Assembly: GCA_020433835.1 (NCBI GenBank)
Contig: JAGRBY010000470.1
Location: forward strand, 1-5,869
Direction of reading: 5' to 3'
DNA from: Anaerolineae bacterium
GTDB taxonomy: Bacteria; Chloroflexota; Anaerolineae; 4572-78; J111
DNA length: 5,869 nucleotides
Part shown: positions 1 through 5,098 of the stretch, piece by piece
Layout of the letters: each line of letters starts with the position of its first letter
Position numbering within the stretch: position 1 is the stretch's first letter
Program-made: the position numbers and the translations under genes
The notes under the pieces: model-generated
Told to the model about the DNA's origin: nothing
The model's input: the letters and a program-made list of their open reading frames with translations, nothing else
The model's database searches: none

Positions 1-17
1 CCTGCGCGCAGTGCAGG
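1..17. repeat. Small palindrome at the window edge
   Basis: CTGCGCGCAG at 2-11 is a perfect 10-bp palindrome, and CCTGC (1-5) can alternatively pair with GCAGG (13-17). It may be part of a hairpin continuing beyond the left edge. No T-run follows within the window, so there is no basis for calling a terminator. Confidence 0.3.
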
Positions 18-22
18 TGTAT

Positions 23-59
23 TCACTGATTTTTATCTAACTTTTGATAGCATCAGTGA
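23..59. repeat. Inverted repeat downstream of the lipoprotein gene
   Basis: TCACTGAT (23-30) and ATCAGTGA (52-59) are perfect 8-bp inverted arms around a 21-nt loop. Inside the loop TATC (34-37) and GATA (46-49) can add a short inner stem. It lies about 90 nt past the stop of the minus-strand lipoprotein gene, so it could help end or stabilise that transcript. The minus strand has no U-tract after the stem, so it is not a standard intrinsic terminator. Confidence 0.45.
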
Positions 60-78
60 GAATCTGTGTCCATCTGTG
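52..78. repeat. Three 7-mers at exact 10-bp spacing
   Basis: ATCAGTG (52-58), ATCTGTG (62-68) and ATCTGTG (72-78) start exactly 10 bp apart, about one helical turn. The first is also the right arm of the 23-59 inverted repeat. The spacing could suit a protein binding one face of the DNA, or this may be a fragment of a dispersed intergenic repeat. No function can be assigned from the sequence alone. Confidence 0.45.
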
Positions 79-121
79 GACCCTTTGAGGCTTTTAAACC
101 AGTTTCTAAGCAGGAGTGAAA

Positions 122-142
122 AGCTGACTGCTGACAGCTGAT
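122..142. repeat. Tandem heptamer array, three copies of WGCTGAY
   Basis: AGCTGAC (122-128), TGCTGAC (129-135) and AGCTGAT (136-142) are head-to-tail heptamers beginning 5 nt beyond the stop of the minus-strand lipoprotein gene. This looks like a short tandemly repeated repetitive sequence of the kind common in intergenic DNA of some bacteria. Only three units are present, so it could be slippage debris. Confidence 0.45.
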
Positions 143-147
143 CGCTT

Positions 148-1743
148 TTACCGACTTGCTTCATCAGCACTATTAAGGCCGATGGTGTAAGTGGTAGGCA
201 CAACCTGAACCCAGGTATTGCCGGGTTTGAGCGGATAAGGCTGGCCGTCTTCAGTGGTGAAGTAGGGCGGGCGCGTGCCGTCGGTTTGCCAATAGCCCTG
301 GTTGAGCTTGCCGTCGCGGAAAAACCAGGCGCGGCCGGTGCCATTCATCGTAATCCGCACCGAGGTAGCGCCGGTTGAGTCTTCAACAATGTCGGTGCGT
401 TGATGATCGGCAAAGTAGACAATAACATTGCTGGCTTTAACCTGGCCGGTGTAGATATCACGCATCGGCACGCCGTTGATCCAACGCAAGTATTTGCCGG
501 AAGCGGCATCATAATGCCATTCCGTAAAACTGGTACCGGGATAGGGGATATAAACATCTTCACCGGGTTGGCCATCGATAGTGTCGCTAAAGAAGAAAGG
601 CGGCAGCGAAACATGCTTTTCCAAACCGTTGGCGGTTAAATAATCGCGGGCTGTATTCAACTCCGCCGATAGGCGTGTCTCCCAATTTTCGTTTTCGTGA
701 TAAAAATAAGGTGTGGGATGGAAAAATTCGTCCAGGTTGGCGCCAATGGCCGACTGCGAAACCTCCCAGCGAACGGCATCGGAGCCGCCGGAGTGTAGTA
801 GTGCGCCATCGTATTGCGGTACAAGCTGCACGTCGACCAACCGCACCGACCGAATAGGGCCGGCCACCTCCGGCAGGTCTCCCAGGAAAATAGCGGTGAG
901 CCGCGTTACCCACCACTCGGTAATTTCCTCATACACCATATCGGCATTATTAAGCCCCTTTTGGGCCTTGCGCGCGCCGGGATCATTGCCGATGCGCACC
1001 ATGAGGGGACGAACCGTGAGCTTGGCCGGATCATCAACCGGCAAGCCGGTTAACGGATTAATGTTTGATCCCAACTCCGGAGCAGGTTCAAACACTGCAC
1101 CCGGTACCAAAACCGGCGTCGGTGTGGGGGGAACCGGTATAGCTTCGGCCACAGCTTCGAATTGAGAAGGGCTGTCCTCATCGCTCGAAGCCGCTGCAGT
1201 AGAGTCAGCTGTCTCGTCCGCCGTGGCTAGCGTTTCGTCTGCTTCTTCATCTGCTGGGGCTTCCGCAGCTACGCTCTGATCCGAGGTCGGAATAATCAAT
1301 TCTTGACCGATTTGTAGAAAATCATCTTCAGCCAGATCATTGGCTTCCATAAGCTCATCAACGGTGATATCAAACTGCAGCGCAACATCGATTAAAGTAT
1401 CAAACTGCTCAATGACATAAGTCTGGGGTGCAGATGTGGGGTTGACAATTTTGGTTTTGGTGGGCGTTGGCGAGCTGGTCTTGACGGGCGTTGCGGTTGA
1501 CGTAGGTTTAGGAACCGGAGTGTTATCGGTTACCGGCGTCGGCAGTGCAACGGTCGGGCCGGTTGTTAACTTGGTAGAAGCCGAAACCGTAGGGGCTTTG
1601 GTAGGTGTAACCTCAACTTCAGCCACGGTAGGCGTCAGTCCGGCAGCCTGGCTGACCACACCACTGTCAGCTACAGGGCTGTTGCATGCTGTTACGAGGC
1701 CAACCACCATAAACAAGATGAGTGCGCGTAATTTTTTCGACAT
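148..1743 (-). CDS. LysM-DUF3048 lipoprotein (YerB-like)
   Basis: This 531-residue protein is probably a secreted, lipid-anchored cell-envelope protein. A short basic N-terminus and hydrophobic stretch end in the lipobox V-T-A-C, with the acylated Cys at residue 20. Residues 21-107 are a Thr/Pro/Val-rich linker full of TPT-type repeats. A single LysM domain follows at about 108-152 (from TYVIEQFDTL to ELIIPTS), which by family knowledge binds peptidoglycan or related glycans. Residues 153-225 are an Ala/Asp/Glu-rich linker. DUF3048 begins near 229 (NPLTGLPVDD) and carries the family hallmarks RPLMVRIGND, TRLTAIF, GPIRSVR (295-301) and HSGGSD; its C-terminal half runs to about 516 (GNTWVQVVP). 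The molecular function of DUF3048/YerB proteins is not established. The ATG at 1743 is preferred over a TTG one codon upstream because GGAG lies 5 nt from the ATG and only 2 nt from the TTG. It is probably the last gene of the operon starting at 3243. Confidence 0.93.
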   Translation of the reverse strand: MSKKLRALILFMVVGLVTACNSPVADSGVVSQAAGLTPTVAEVEVTPTKAPTVSASTKLTTGPTVALPTPVTDNTPVPKPTSTATPVKTSSPTPTKTKIVNPTSAPQTYVIEQFDTLIDVALQFDITVDELMEANDLAEDDFLQIGQELIIPTSDQSVAAEAPADEEADETLATADETADSTAAASSDEDSPSQFEAVAEAIPVPPTPTPVLVPGAVFEPAPELGSNINPLTGLPVDDPAKLTVRPLMVRIGNDPGARKAQKGLNNADMVYEEITEWWVTRLTAIFLGDLPEVAGPIRSVRLVDVQLVPQYDGALLHSGGSDAVRWEVSQSAIGANLDEFFHPTPYFYHENENWETRLSAELNTARDYLTANGLEKHVSLPPFFFSDTIDGQPGEDVYIPYPGTSFTEWHYDAASGKYLRWINGVPMRDIYTGQVKASNVIVYFADHQRTDIVEDSTGATSVRITMNGTGRAWFFRDGKLNQGYWQTDGTRPPYFTTEDGQPYPLKPGNTWVQVVPTTYTIGLNSADEASR

Positions 1744-1748
1744 CAATT

Positions 1749-1752
1749 CTCC
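1749..1752 (-). promoter_or_regulatory. Ribosome binding site deciding the lipoprotein start
   Basis: GGAG on the minus strand (CTCC on plus) is 5 nt upstream of the ATG at 1741-1743. The in-frame TTG at 1744-1746 would be only 2 nt away, too close for normal initiation, which favours the ATG. Confidence 0.6.
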
Positions 1753-1795
1753 GTCCTTCTAAAAATCCTTGTAAGCAATAACCGTTGGCTGCCGA

Positions 1796-2575
1796 TTATG
1801 AGTCAGAAGGGTCCAGCTTCAACCGGCCCTCGTTGCGGAGCTTGGTGAGATGGGCCTCGACCTGCAAGGTTGCAATCGGCAGCACATGAGGAGGTTGATC
1901 GGCATAAATCGCTTCGGCGATGGCTCTGGCTCCGATGCGGCCCTGATCGAGCCAATAGAGAACTTGCTGCTCACGGGCCAGCCGATGGTCAATATAATTT
2001 TGCAGCAGTTCCTCAGGCATGTCGATGACCGGGCCGTGACCGGGCAAAATTTTGGCCGGAGCCAGCCCTTTCATCGCCCGCAGCGAGGCCAGATAGTCGG
2101 CCATATCGCCGTCAGGAGGGATGACAACGATAGTTCCCTGGCCGGCCACCAGATCCCCGGCAAACAATGTGCGGCGCTCGGGCCACCACAGCGAAATATG
2201 GTCGTGGATGTGGCCCGGTGTGTGGTGAATTTGCAGCGTACCGCAATCAAGCTCCAGGGGGCTTTCGTGCCGGAAAGGCTGCTCGAATTTCAAGAGCGGG
2301 ATAGATAACTTGTTCAGCAGCCAGTCAACGCCCCCTTCGTGGTCGGGGTGCGGGTGGGTTAGAACAATGGCCTGGGGAATGACATTTAACGTTTCCAGCG
2401 CGGCCAGAATGCCGTCCAGATGATCGGCCAATTGGGGGCCGGGGTCAATAATGACCACGCGTTCACGACCCACCAGATAGGTGTTGGTGCCCGGCCCGGT
2501 CATCGGCGAGGGATTGTTGGCGACGATGCGCCAAATATAGGTATCGATTTGCGTTAGCGTGCGTTCGATGGACAA
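1796..2575 (-). CDS. MBL-fold metallo-hydrolase, LACTB2-like
   Basis: This 259-residue cytoplasmic protein (no signal peptide) has the metallo-beta-lactamase fold. The metal-binding signature THPHPDHEGG supplies H74, H76, D78 and H79. Further ligands are H122 in TPGHIHDH, D141 in FAGDLV and H180 in LPGHGPV, so the full dinuclear site appears intact. The N-terminal NPSPMTGPGTNTYLVG block and the C-terminal helical region (about 195-255, typical of a winged-helix extension) place it in the LACTB2-like branch. Human LACTB2 is an endoribonuclease; bacterial relatives are mostly uncharacterised thioesterase- or glyoxalase II-like hydrolases, so the substrate is unknown. The start is TTG, supported by GAGG 8 nt upstream. 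The next Met, residue 25, would delete the first conserved strand. It lies 29 nt after the methyltransferase stop and 52 nt before the lipoprotein start, consistent with co-transcription. Confidence 0.93.
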   Translation of the reverse strand: MSIERTLTQIDTYIWRIVANNPSPMTGPGTNTYLVGRERVVIIDPGPQLADHLDGILAALETLNVIPQAIVLTHPHPDHEGGVDWLLNKLSIPLLKFEQPFRHESPLELDCGTLQIHHTPGHIHDHISLWWPERRTLFAGDLVAGQGTIVVIPPDGDMADYLASLRAMKGLAPAKILPGHGPVIDMPEELLQNYIDHRLAREQQVLYWLDQGRIGARAIAEAIYADQPPHVLPIATLQVEAHLTKLRNEGRLKLDPSDS

Positions 2576-2583
2576 TCGTTATG

Positions 2584-2587
2584 CCTC
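2584..2587 (-). promoter_or_regulatory. Ribosome binding site supporting a TTG start
   Basis: GAGG on the minus strand sits 8 nt upstream of the TTG at 2573-2575, in the 29-nt gap after the methyltransferase stop. It is the main evidence for the rare TTG start of the MBL-fold gene. Confidence 0.55.
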
Positions 2588-2604
2588 AATAATACGAACA
2601 ACAA

Positions 2605-3243
2605 TCACAGCCGCAGCGCTACGGCTAGACCGTCACGAACGGGAAAAATAGAGCTATCAAAGCCGGGATGGTTAAAAAGCTGACGCGTAAATTCAAGAAT
2701 TGCCCACGTTGCCTCAGAGTCGTCGCGATGCCCTTCAAAGACGCGACCACTCCAAAGAACGTTATCGGTGATGAACAATCCACCGGGCCGAAGATGTTGG
2801 TAGGCTAACTCAATAACCGCCGGATAGGCATCTTTGTTAATATCATTGTATATGACATCCCAGGTGCCACCGGCGCGGCGCAGAGCCTCGGTTGCTTCAC
2901 GCTTATGGTAGGTAACTTGTGACCAAACTCCGGCCCGACTCAAAAACTTTTCGGCCAAATCAATATTGGCCTGATCGAGTTCAGTGCAGTGTACTTCTCC
3001 AGCCTCGCCAACCGCTCGGCTAAAGAACAGAGCAGAATAACCATAGCCTGAACCTAACTCAAAAACGCGCTGCGCCCCGATCATTTTAGTAAGTTGAAAC
3101 AAATGGCGTCCACTCAACGGGCCAACAATGGGAAAGCCACGCTCTTTGGCTAACGCTTCCATTTCATGCCGGATAGCATCGCCATCGTCATATAAATCTT
3201 TCAAGTAACGTTCTAAATCCGGAGGGTTAATTTTTTCTGACAC
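2605..3243 (-). CDS. Class I SAM-dependent O-methyltransferase (family 3)
   Basis: This 212-residue soluble protein matches the cation-dependent O-methyltransferase family (COMT/CCoAOMT-like), about the usual family length. SAM-binding motif I is FELGSGYGYSA at 61-71, and the ribose-contacting acidic residue lies in CTELD (86-90). The expected metal-binding residues are present: D134 in YNDINKDAY (family pattern FIDADKxxY) and D160-N161 in FITDNVLWSGRV. It probably transfers a methyl group from SAM to a catechol-like hydroxyl with Mg2+, but the acceptor cannot be read from sequence. The start is GTG with GGAG 5 nt upstream (3249-3252). It is the first gene of the likely three-gene operon with the MBL-fold protein and the lipoprotein. 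The metal-site segment reads DINK rather than the usual DADK, a mild deviation that keeps the first Asp and the Lys. Confidence 0.93.
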   Translation of the reverse strand: MSEKINPPDLERYLKDLYDDGDAIRHEMEALAKERGFPIVGPLSGRHLFQLTKMIGAQRVFELGSGYGYSALFFSRAVGEAGEVHCTELDQANIDLAEKFLSRAGVWSQVTYHKREATEALRRAGGTWDVIYNDINKDAYPAVIELAYQHLRPGGLFITDNVLWSGRVFEGHRDDSEATWAILEFTRQLFNHPGFDSSIFPVRDGLAVALRL

Positions 3244-3271
3244 GGGTTCTCCACAAAGTAATTACGGTCAG

Positions 3272-3388
3272 GGCTTACGCAATTATAAAGGTGACAGTCA
3301 CTTGGACGCCCTAAATCGACCTATTTGGGCTAATCTAACGCTCATTTATTACCAATAAGTGACTGTCACCTGACTTTTTGCGTAAGTC
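3272..3388. repeat. Two-part inverted repeat, MITE/REP-like or operator pair
   Basis: The left arm has CTTACGCAA (3274-3282), a 6-nt gap, then AGGTGACAGTCACTT (3289-3303). The right arm mirrors it exactly with AAGTGACTGTCACCT (3357-3371), a 6-nt gap, then TTGCGTAAG (3378-3386). That gives 24 matched bases per side with identical internal spacing, around a 53-nt centre. Each inner block contains GTGAC-N-GTCAC, itself a dyad. The element fills most of the 146-bp gap between the oxidoreductase and the methyltransferase and ends 1 bp from the oxidoreductase stop codon. It carries no ORF. A non-autonomous mobile element, a REP-type hairpin or a pair of regulator sites all fit. A 3-bp TCA flanks both sides (3268-3270 and 3387-3389) but is too short to prove target duplication. 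Confidence 0.7.
3282..3287 (-). promoter_or_regulatory. Candidate -10 box for the methyltransferase operon
   Basis: A perfect TATAAT on the minus strand lies almost exactly in the gap between the two blocks of the left inverted-repeat arm, about 40 nt upstream of the GTG start. No TTGACA-like -35 occurs at 16-18 bp and there is no TGn extension. It would be an activator-dependent promoter or a chance match. The GTGACTGTCAC dyad falls in the spacer where a repressor or activator could act. Confidence 0.35.
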
Positions 3389-3389
3389 A

Positions 3390-4358
3390 TTATGGTATAA
3401 GCAGCAATTTGCCGGTAGTATGGCGGCCTTCTAACAAGCGATGCGCTTCGGCAGCCTCAGCTAGCGGCAGTTGGCGATCAATGCGCACATCAAGTTCATC
3501 GGCAGCCAACCAATCAAACAATTCGCCGGATCGCCACAGCAGTTCATCACGCTTGGCAATATAATGAAACAACGAGGGACGTGTGACGTAAAGCGAACCT
3601 TTGGCATTGAGAATACCTAAATCGACCGGCGGCACTTTACCACTCGATTGTCCAAAAAGAGCCAGGGTGCCGCGCATTTTCAGAACGTTAAGGCTTTTAT
3701 CAAACGTTGTTTTACCAACCGAGTCATAAACTACATCGACGCCTTGACCGTTGGTTAGCCGCATTGTCTCTTCTTCGAAATCGGCTTCCGTATAGCGAAT
3801 AATATGGTCTGCACCGGCTTTTCGAGCCAGGGCTTCCTTCTCTGCGGTAGAGACCGTACCAATGACCGTTGCACCGATCTTTTTGGCAATCTGCACCAGC
3901 AGCAGGCCGACACCGCCGGCAGCCGCGTGAATTAATGTGGTCTCACCGGCTTGGAGAGGATAGGTGCTTTTTAGCAGATAGTGGGCCGTCATTCCTTGAA
4001 GCATAATCGCCGCGGCTGTTGTCAGGCTAACGCCATCGGGTACGGGAACCAAATGTCCGGCGGGAACCACCACGTACTCAGCATACGAATTGGGGGCACT
4101 GGTATAGGCGACATGATCACCGGGCTTAACGCTATCGACACCGGCTCCCACGATCTCGACAGTTCCGGCCCCTTCCACGCCGGGCGAAAAAGGCAGTGGC
4201 TTTGGGTATAAACCGGTTCGATGATAAACGTCGATAAAGTTGACTCCGGCTGCGGCAAGTTTTACCAACACTTGGCCTTCACCAGGCTCGGGGATAGGAA
4301 TATCTTCATAGGTCATTACCTCGGGGCCACCGGTTTGGTGGACGGTTATCGCTTTCAC
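3390..4358 (-). CDS. Zinc-less quinone oxidoreductase-like MDR protein
   Basis: This 322-residue cytoplasmic protein belongs to the medium-chain dehydrogenase/reductase superfamily, quinone oxidoreductase branch (E. coli QorA is close in length). The N-terminal GroES-like domain carries GVNFIDVYHRTGLYP (38-52) and PGVEGAGTVEIVGAGV (59-74), both typical of QOR proteins. The Rossmann domain has the dinucleotide-binding run HAAAGGVGLLLVQIA (144-158), and VDVVYDSVG (207-215) follows as in the family. The structural-zinc Cys cluster of alcohol dehydrogenases is absent, as expected. It likely uses NADPH to reduce quinones or other activated carbonyl compounds; the true substrate is uncertain. The start is GTG with AAGGAA at 4364-4369, 5 nt upstream. 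It probably has its own promoter at 4407-4434 and is separated from the next gene by the 3272-3388 inverted repeat, so it may be transcribed alone. Confidence 0.94.
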   Translation of the reverse strand: MKAITVHQTGGPEVMTYEDIPIPEPGEGQVLVKLAAAGVNFIDVYHRTGLYPKPLPFSPGVEGAGTVEIVGAGVDSVKPGDHVAYTSAPNSYAEYVVVPAGHLVPVPDGVSLTTAAAIMLQGMTAHYLLKSTYPLQAGETTLIHAAAGGVGLLLVQIAKKIGATVIGTVSTAEKEALARKAGADHIIRYTEADFEEETMRLTNGQGVDVVYDSVGKTTFDKSLNVLKMRGTLALFGQSSGKVPPVDLGILNAKGSLYVTRPSLFHYIAKRDELLWRSGELFDWLAADELDVRIDRQLPLAEAAEAHRLLEGRHTTGKLLLIP

Positions 4359-4406
4359 GCTTCTTCCTTTTTGTTCAATTTGTTCAGATCGTAAGTGTAG
4401 ATGCTG

Positions 4407-4434
4407 AGTATAACATAGCTAAGGGTGAATGCAA
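4407..4434 (-). promoter_or_regulatory. Probable sigma-70 promoter of the oxidoreductase gene
   Basis: On the minus strand TTGCAT (4429-4434) is followed after 16 bp by TATACT (4407-4412), five of six matching the -10 consensus. The -35 is weak, three of six. The expected transcription start near 4400 leaves a leader of about 40 nt before the GTG start. Confidence 0.5.
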
Positions 4435-4445
4435 CTTGGAGAAAA

Positions 4446-4467
4446 GGGGTAATTAACGGATAACCCC
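4446..4467. repeat. Weak hairpin, GGGGT/ACCCC
   Basis: GGGGT (4446-4450) can pair with ACCCC (4463-4467) across a 12-nt loop, followed on the plus strand by a T-rich stretch (GTTTATTTTTAG). It resembles a poor terminator remnant for plus-strand transcription, but the stem is only 5 bp. Confidence 0.2.
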
Positions 4468-4553
4468 GTTTATTTTTAGAGACTACCACCAGAGTAAGGT
4501 TAAATTTAGCTCAGTTTAGCAATAGAGAGTTACTCGATCAGGTGCTCTGTTAG

Positions 4554-4694
4554 GGGTTTCGGTACTTTCTTCTCTCTGAAAACGATTACAACAAGGCCAT
4601 GGAAAAATTTAATCAGTACGGCGGGAAGATGGTTATGATAGGTCGATTGATGCCGGCTATCCGCAGCTTAATTTCTCTATTTGAACAGGCCTGA
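4554..4694 (+). pseudogene. Fragment of a DedA-family (VTT) membrane protein
   Basis: An open stretch bounded by TAG (4551-4553) and TGA (4692-4694) reads GFRYFLLSENDYNKAMEKF, then NQYGGKMVMIGRLMPAIRSL and ISL. This matches the core of DedA/SNARE-associated (VTT) proteins, where a segment like KYGGKxVFIGRxxPxxRSLISLPAG is the best-known signature; family members move undecaprenyl phosphate or other lipids across the membrane. Only about 40 of the usual 200 or so residues remain. The expected upstream helices are missing, and the signature breaks after ISL, where PAG should follow but FEQA and a stop occur. The ATG at 4599 is not a convincing start for a functional protein. I call it a pseudogene from recognised motifs; no homology search was possible. 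Confidence 0.6.
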
Positions 4695-4865
4695 GCCGTC
4701 GCAGCCAAACAAATGAAAGAACTCAACCAACAAATAGATGCGTTAGAAGTCCAAGCTGAACAATTTAGCCGGTGCTTTGGTTCTTGGTATGGCAGTAGCA
4801 AAAGCTGTCCATTACTGAGCGGTAAGACAATCAGTTCGAACATGAGGAACCGGCTCAATTTATGA
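4695..4865 (+). pseudogene. Second remnant: helical segment ending in Cys-x(12)-CPLL
   Basis: Directly after the TGA that ends the DedA fragment, the same frame stays open for 56 codons. It reads AVAAKQMKELNQQIDALEVQ and continues with a Cys, a short spacer and CPLL before the TGA at 4863-4865. The first 25 residues look like an amphipathic coiled-coil helix. The combination of a long helix and a late CPLL is reminiscent of the C-terminal dimerisation helix of some MerR-family regulators, but no DNA-binding domain is present, so the family is a guess. It has no plausible start of its own except an internal ATG at residue 7. It may be the tail of a different gene fused to the DedA fragment by a deletion. 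Confidence 0.3.
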
Positions 4866-5002
4866 CCCTTTCCGGAATTGTGCTAAGCAGCCTTTTTGCT
4901 TTAATGGTGCTTTATACTGGAATACCAGTCTTGTTTTTGGAACCATGGTGTATTAGTTGGCCAGTTGGTTGGTCAGTTGGTTGGTTGGTTGATATAATGT
5001 AA
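4862..5002 (+). CDS. Doubtful 46-residue hydrophobic ORF
   Basis: The ATG overlaps the preceding TGA (ATGA). The peptide starts MTLSGIVLSSLFALMVLYTG and continues hydrophobic to about residue 27, like one membrane helix. The last third (from ISWPVGWSVG) is simply translated TTGG repeat, so the natural C-terminus has probably been lost or the ORF is accidental. GAGG lies 14 nt upstream, too far to be persuasive. It could be the first exported segment of a truncated membrane protein. I do not recognise the family. Confidence 0.2.
   Translation: MTLSGIVLSSLFALMVLYTGIPVLFLEPWCISWPVGWSVGWLVDIM
4955..4992. repeat. TTGG-rich tandem repeat
   Basis: A perfect 12-mer CAGTTGGTTGGT occurs twice head to tail (4962-4973 and 4974-4985), flanked by further TTGG units. 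Its complement (CCAA) matches the composition of the octamer array just downstream, so the two may form an imperfect cruciform or derive from one repeat inverted during rearrangement. Confidence 0.65.
4970..4998 (+). promoter_or_regulatory. Extended -10 promoter for the haem-binding gene
   Basis: TGATATAAT (4990-4998) combines a TGn extension with a perfect TATAAT at 4993-4998. TGGTCA (4970-4975) lies 17 bp upstream and matches four of six -35 positions. The start near 5005 would give a leader of about 95 nt made mainly of the octamer array. The -35 and spacer consist of the TTGG repeat, so changes in repeat number could alter promoter strength. Confidence 0.5.
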
Positions 5003-5081
5003 ACCATCTAACTATCAAACTATCCCTCCAGCCAACTATCAAATTATCCAACCATCAAACCATCCCTCCAGCCAATCATTT
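5002..5081. repeat. Ten octamers in perfect 8-bp phase
   Basis: The 80 bp divide exactly into ten octamers. Seven fit the pattern AAYYATCH: AACCATCT, AACTATCA and AACTATCC from 5002, then AACTATCA, AATTATCC, AACCATCA and AACCATCC from 5034. CTCCAGCC occurs twice (5026-5033 and 5066-5073) and AATCATTT ends the array. Consequently 5010-5035 and 5050-5075 are 26-bp direct repeats with 2 mismatches. The array lies in the predicted leader of the haem-binding gene and stops just before its ribosome binding site. Confidence 0.75.
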
Positions 5082-5082
5082 T

Positions 5083-5088
5083 AAGGAG
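5083..5088 (+). promoter_or_regulatory. Ribosome binding site of the haem-binding gene
   Basis: AAGGAG is a strong Shine-Dalgarno sequence 10 nt before the GTG at 5099, and it is the evidence for that start. It follows the octamer array directly. Confidence 0.7.
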
Positions 5089-5098
5089 TACTGATTCC

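Larger units (their letters stand above)
4359..5098. other. 740-bp gap with remnants and repeats, no intact gene
   Basis: Between the divergent oxidoreductase and haem-binding genes lie, left to right: the oxidoreductase promoter, a weak hairpin, two plus-strand gene remnants in one frame, a short hydrophobic ORF, a TTGG repeat, an extended -10 promoter and an octamer array. These are entered separately. I see nothing further between about 4470 and 4550. The mix of decayed coding sequence and simple repeats suggests an old site of insertion, deletion or rearrangement. Confidence 0.6.

Noticed and set aside
587..916. Second minus-strand ORF inside the lipoprotein gene
   Set aside because: It is an alternative frame of the DUF3048 coding region with no conserved features.
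1436..1762. Plus-strand Val/Gly-rich ORF opposite the lipoprotein linker
   Set aside because: Its composition is the antisense of the Thr/Pro-rich linker, so the open frame is a by-product of repetitive coding sequence.
3272..3388. Ordinary intrinsic terminator of the oxidoreductase gene
   Set aside because: The loop is 53 nt, there is no terminal T-run on the minus strand, and the arms contain conserved unpaired 6-nt gaps.
3981..4258. Overlapping ORFs on both strands within the oxidoreductase gene
   Set aside because: They are alternative frames of a well-conserved MDR coding region and carry no motifs.
4508..4565. tRNA-like stretch (TTAGCTCAGTT resembles a D-arm)
   Set aside because: No acceptor stem pairing, no proper anticodon arm and no GGTTCGAAT-type T-arm follows; only the D-arm-like words match.
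4613..4858. Minus-strand ORF of 81 codons
   Set aside because: It lies antisense to the DedA-like remnant, has no recognisable domains or ribosome binding site, and is best seen as a shadow frame.
5002..5081. CRISPR array
   Set aside because: Units are contiguous octamers without unique spacers of 30 bp or so, and no cas genes are nearby.
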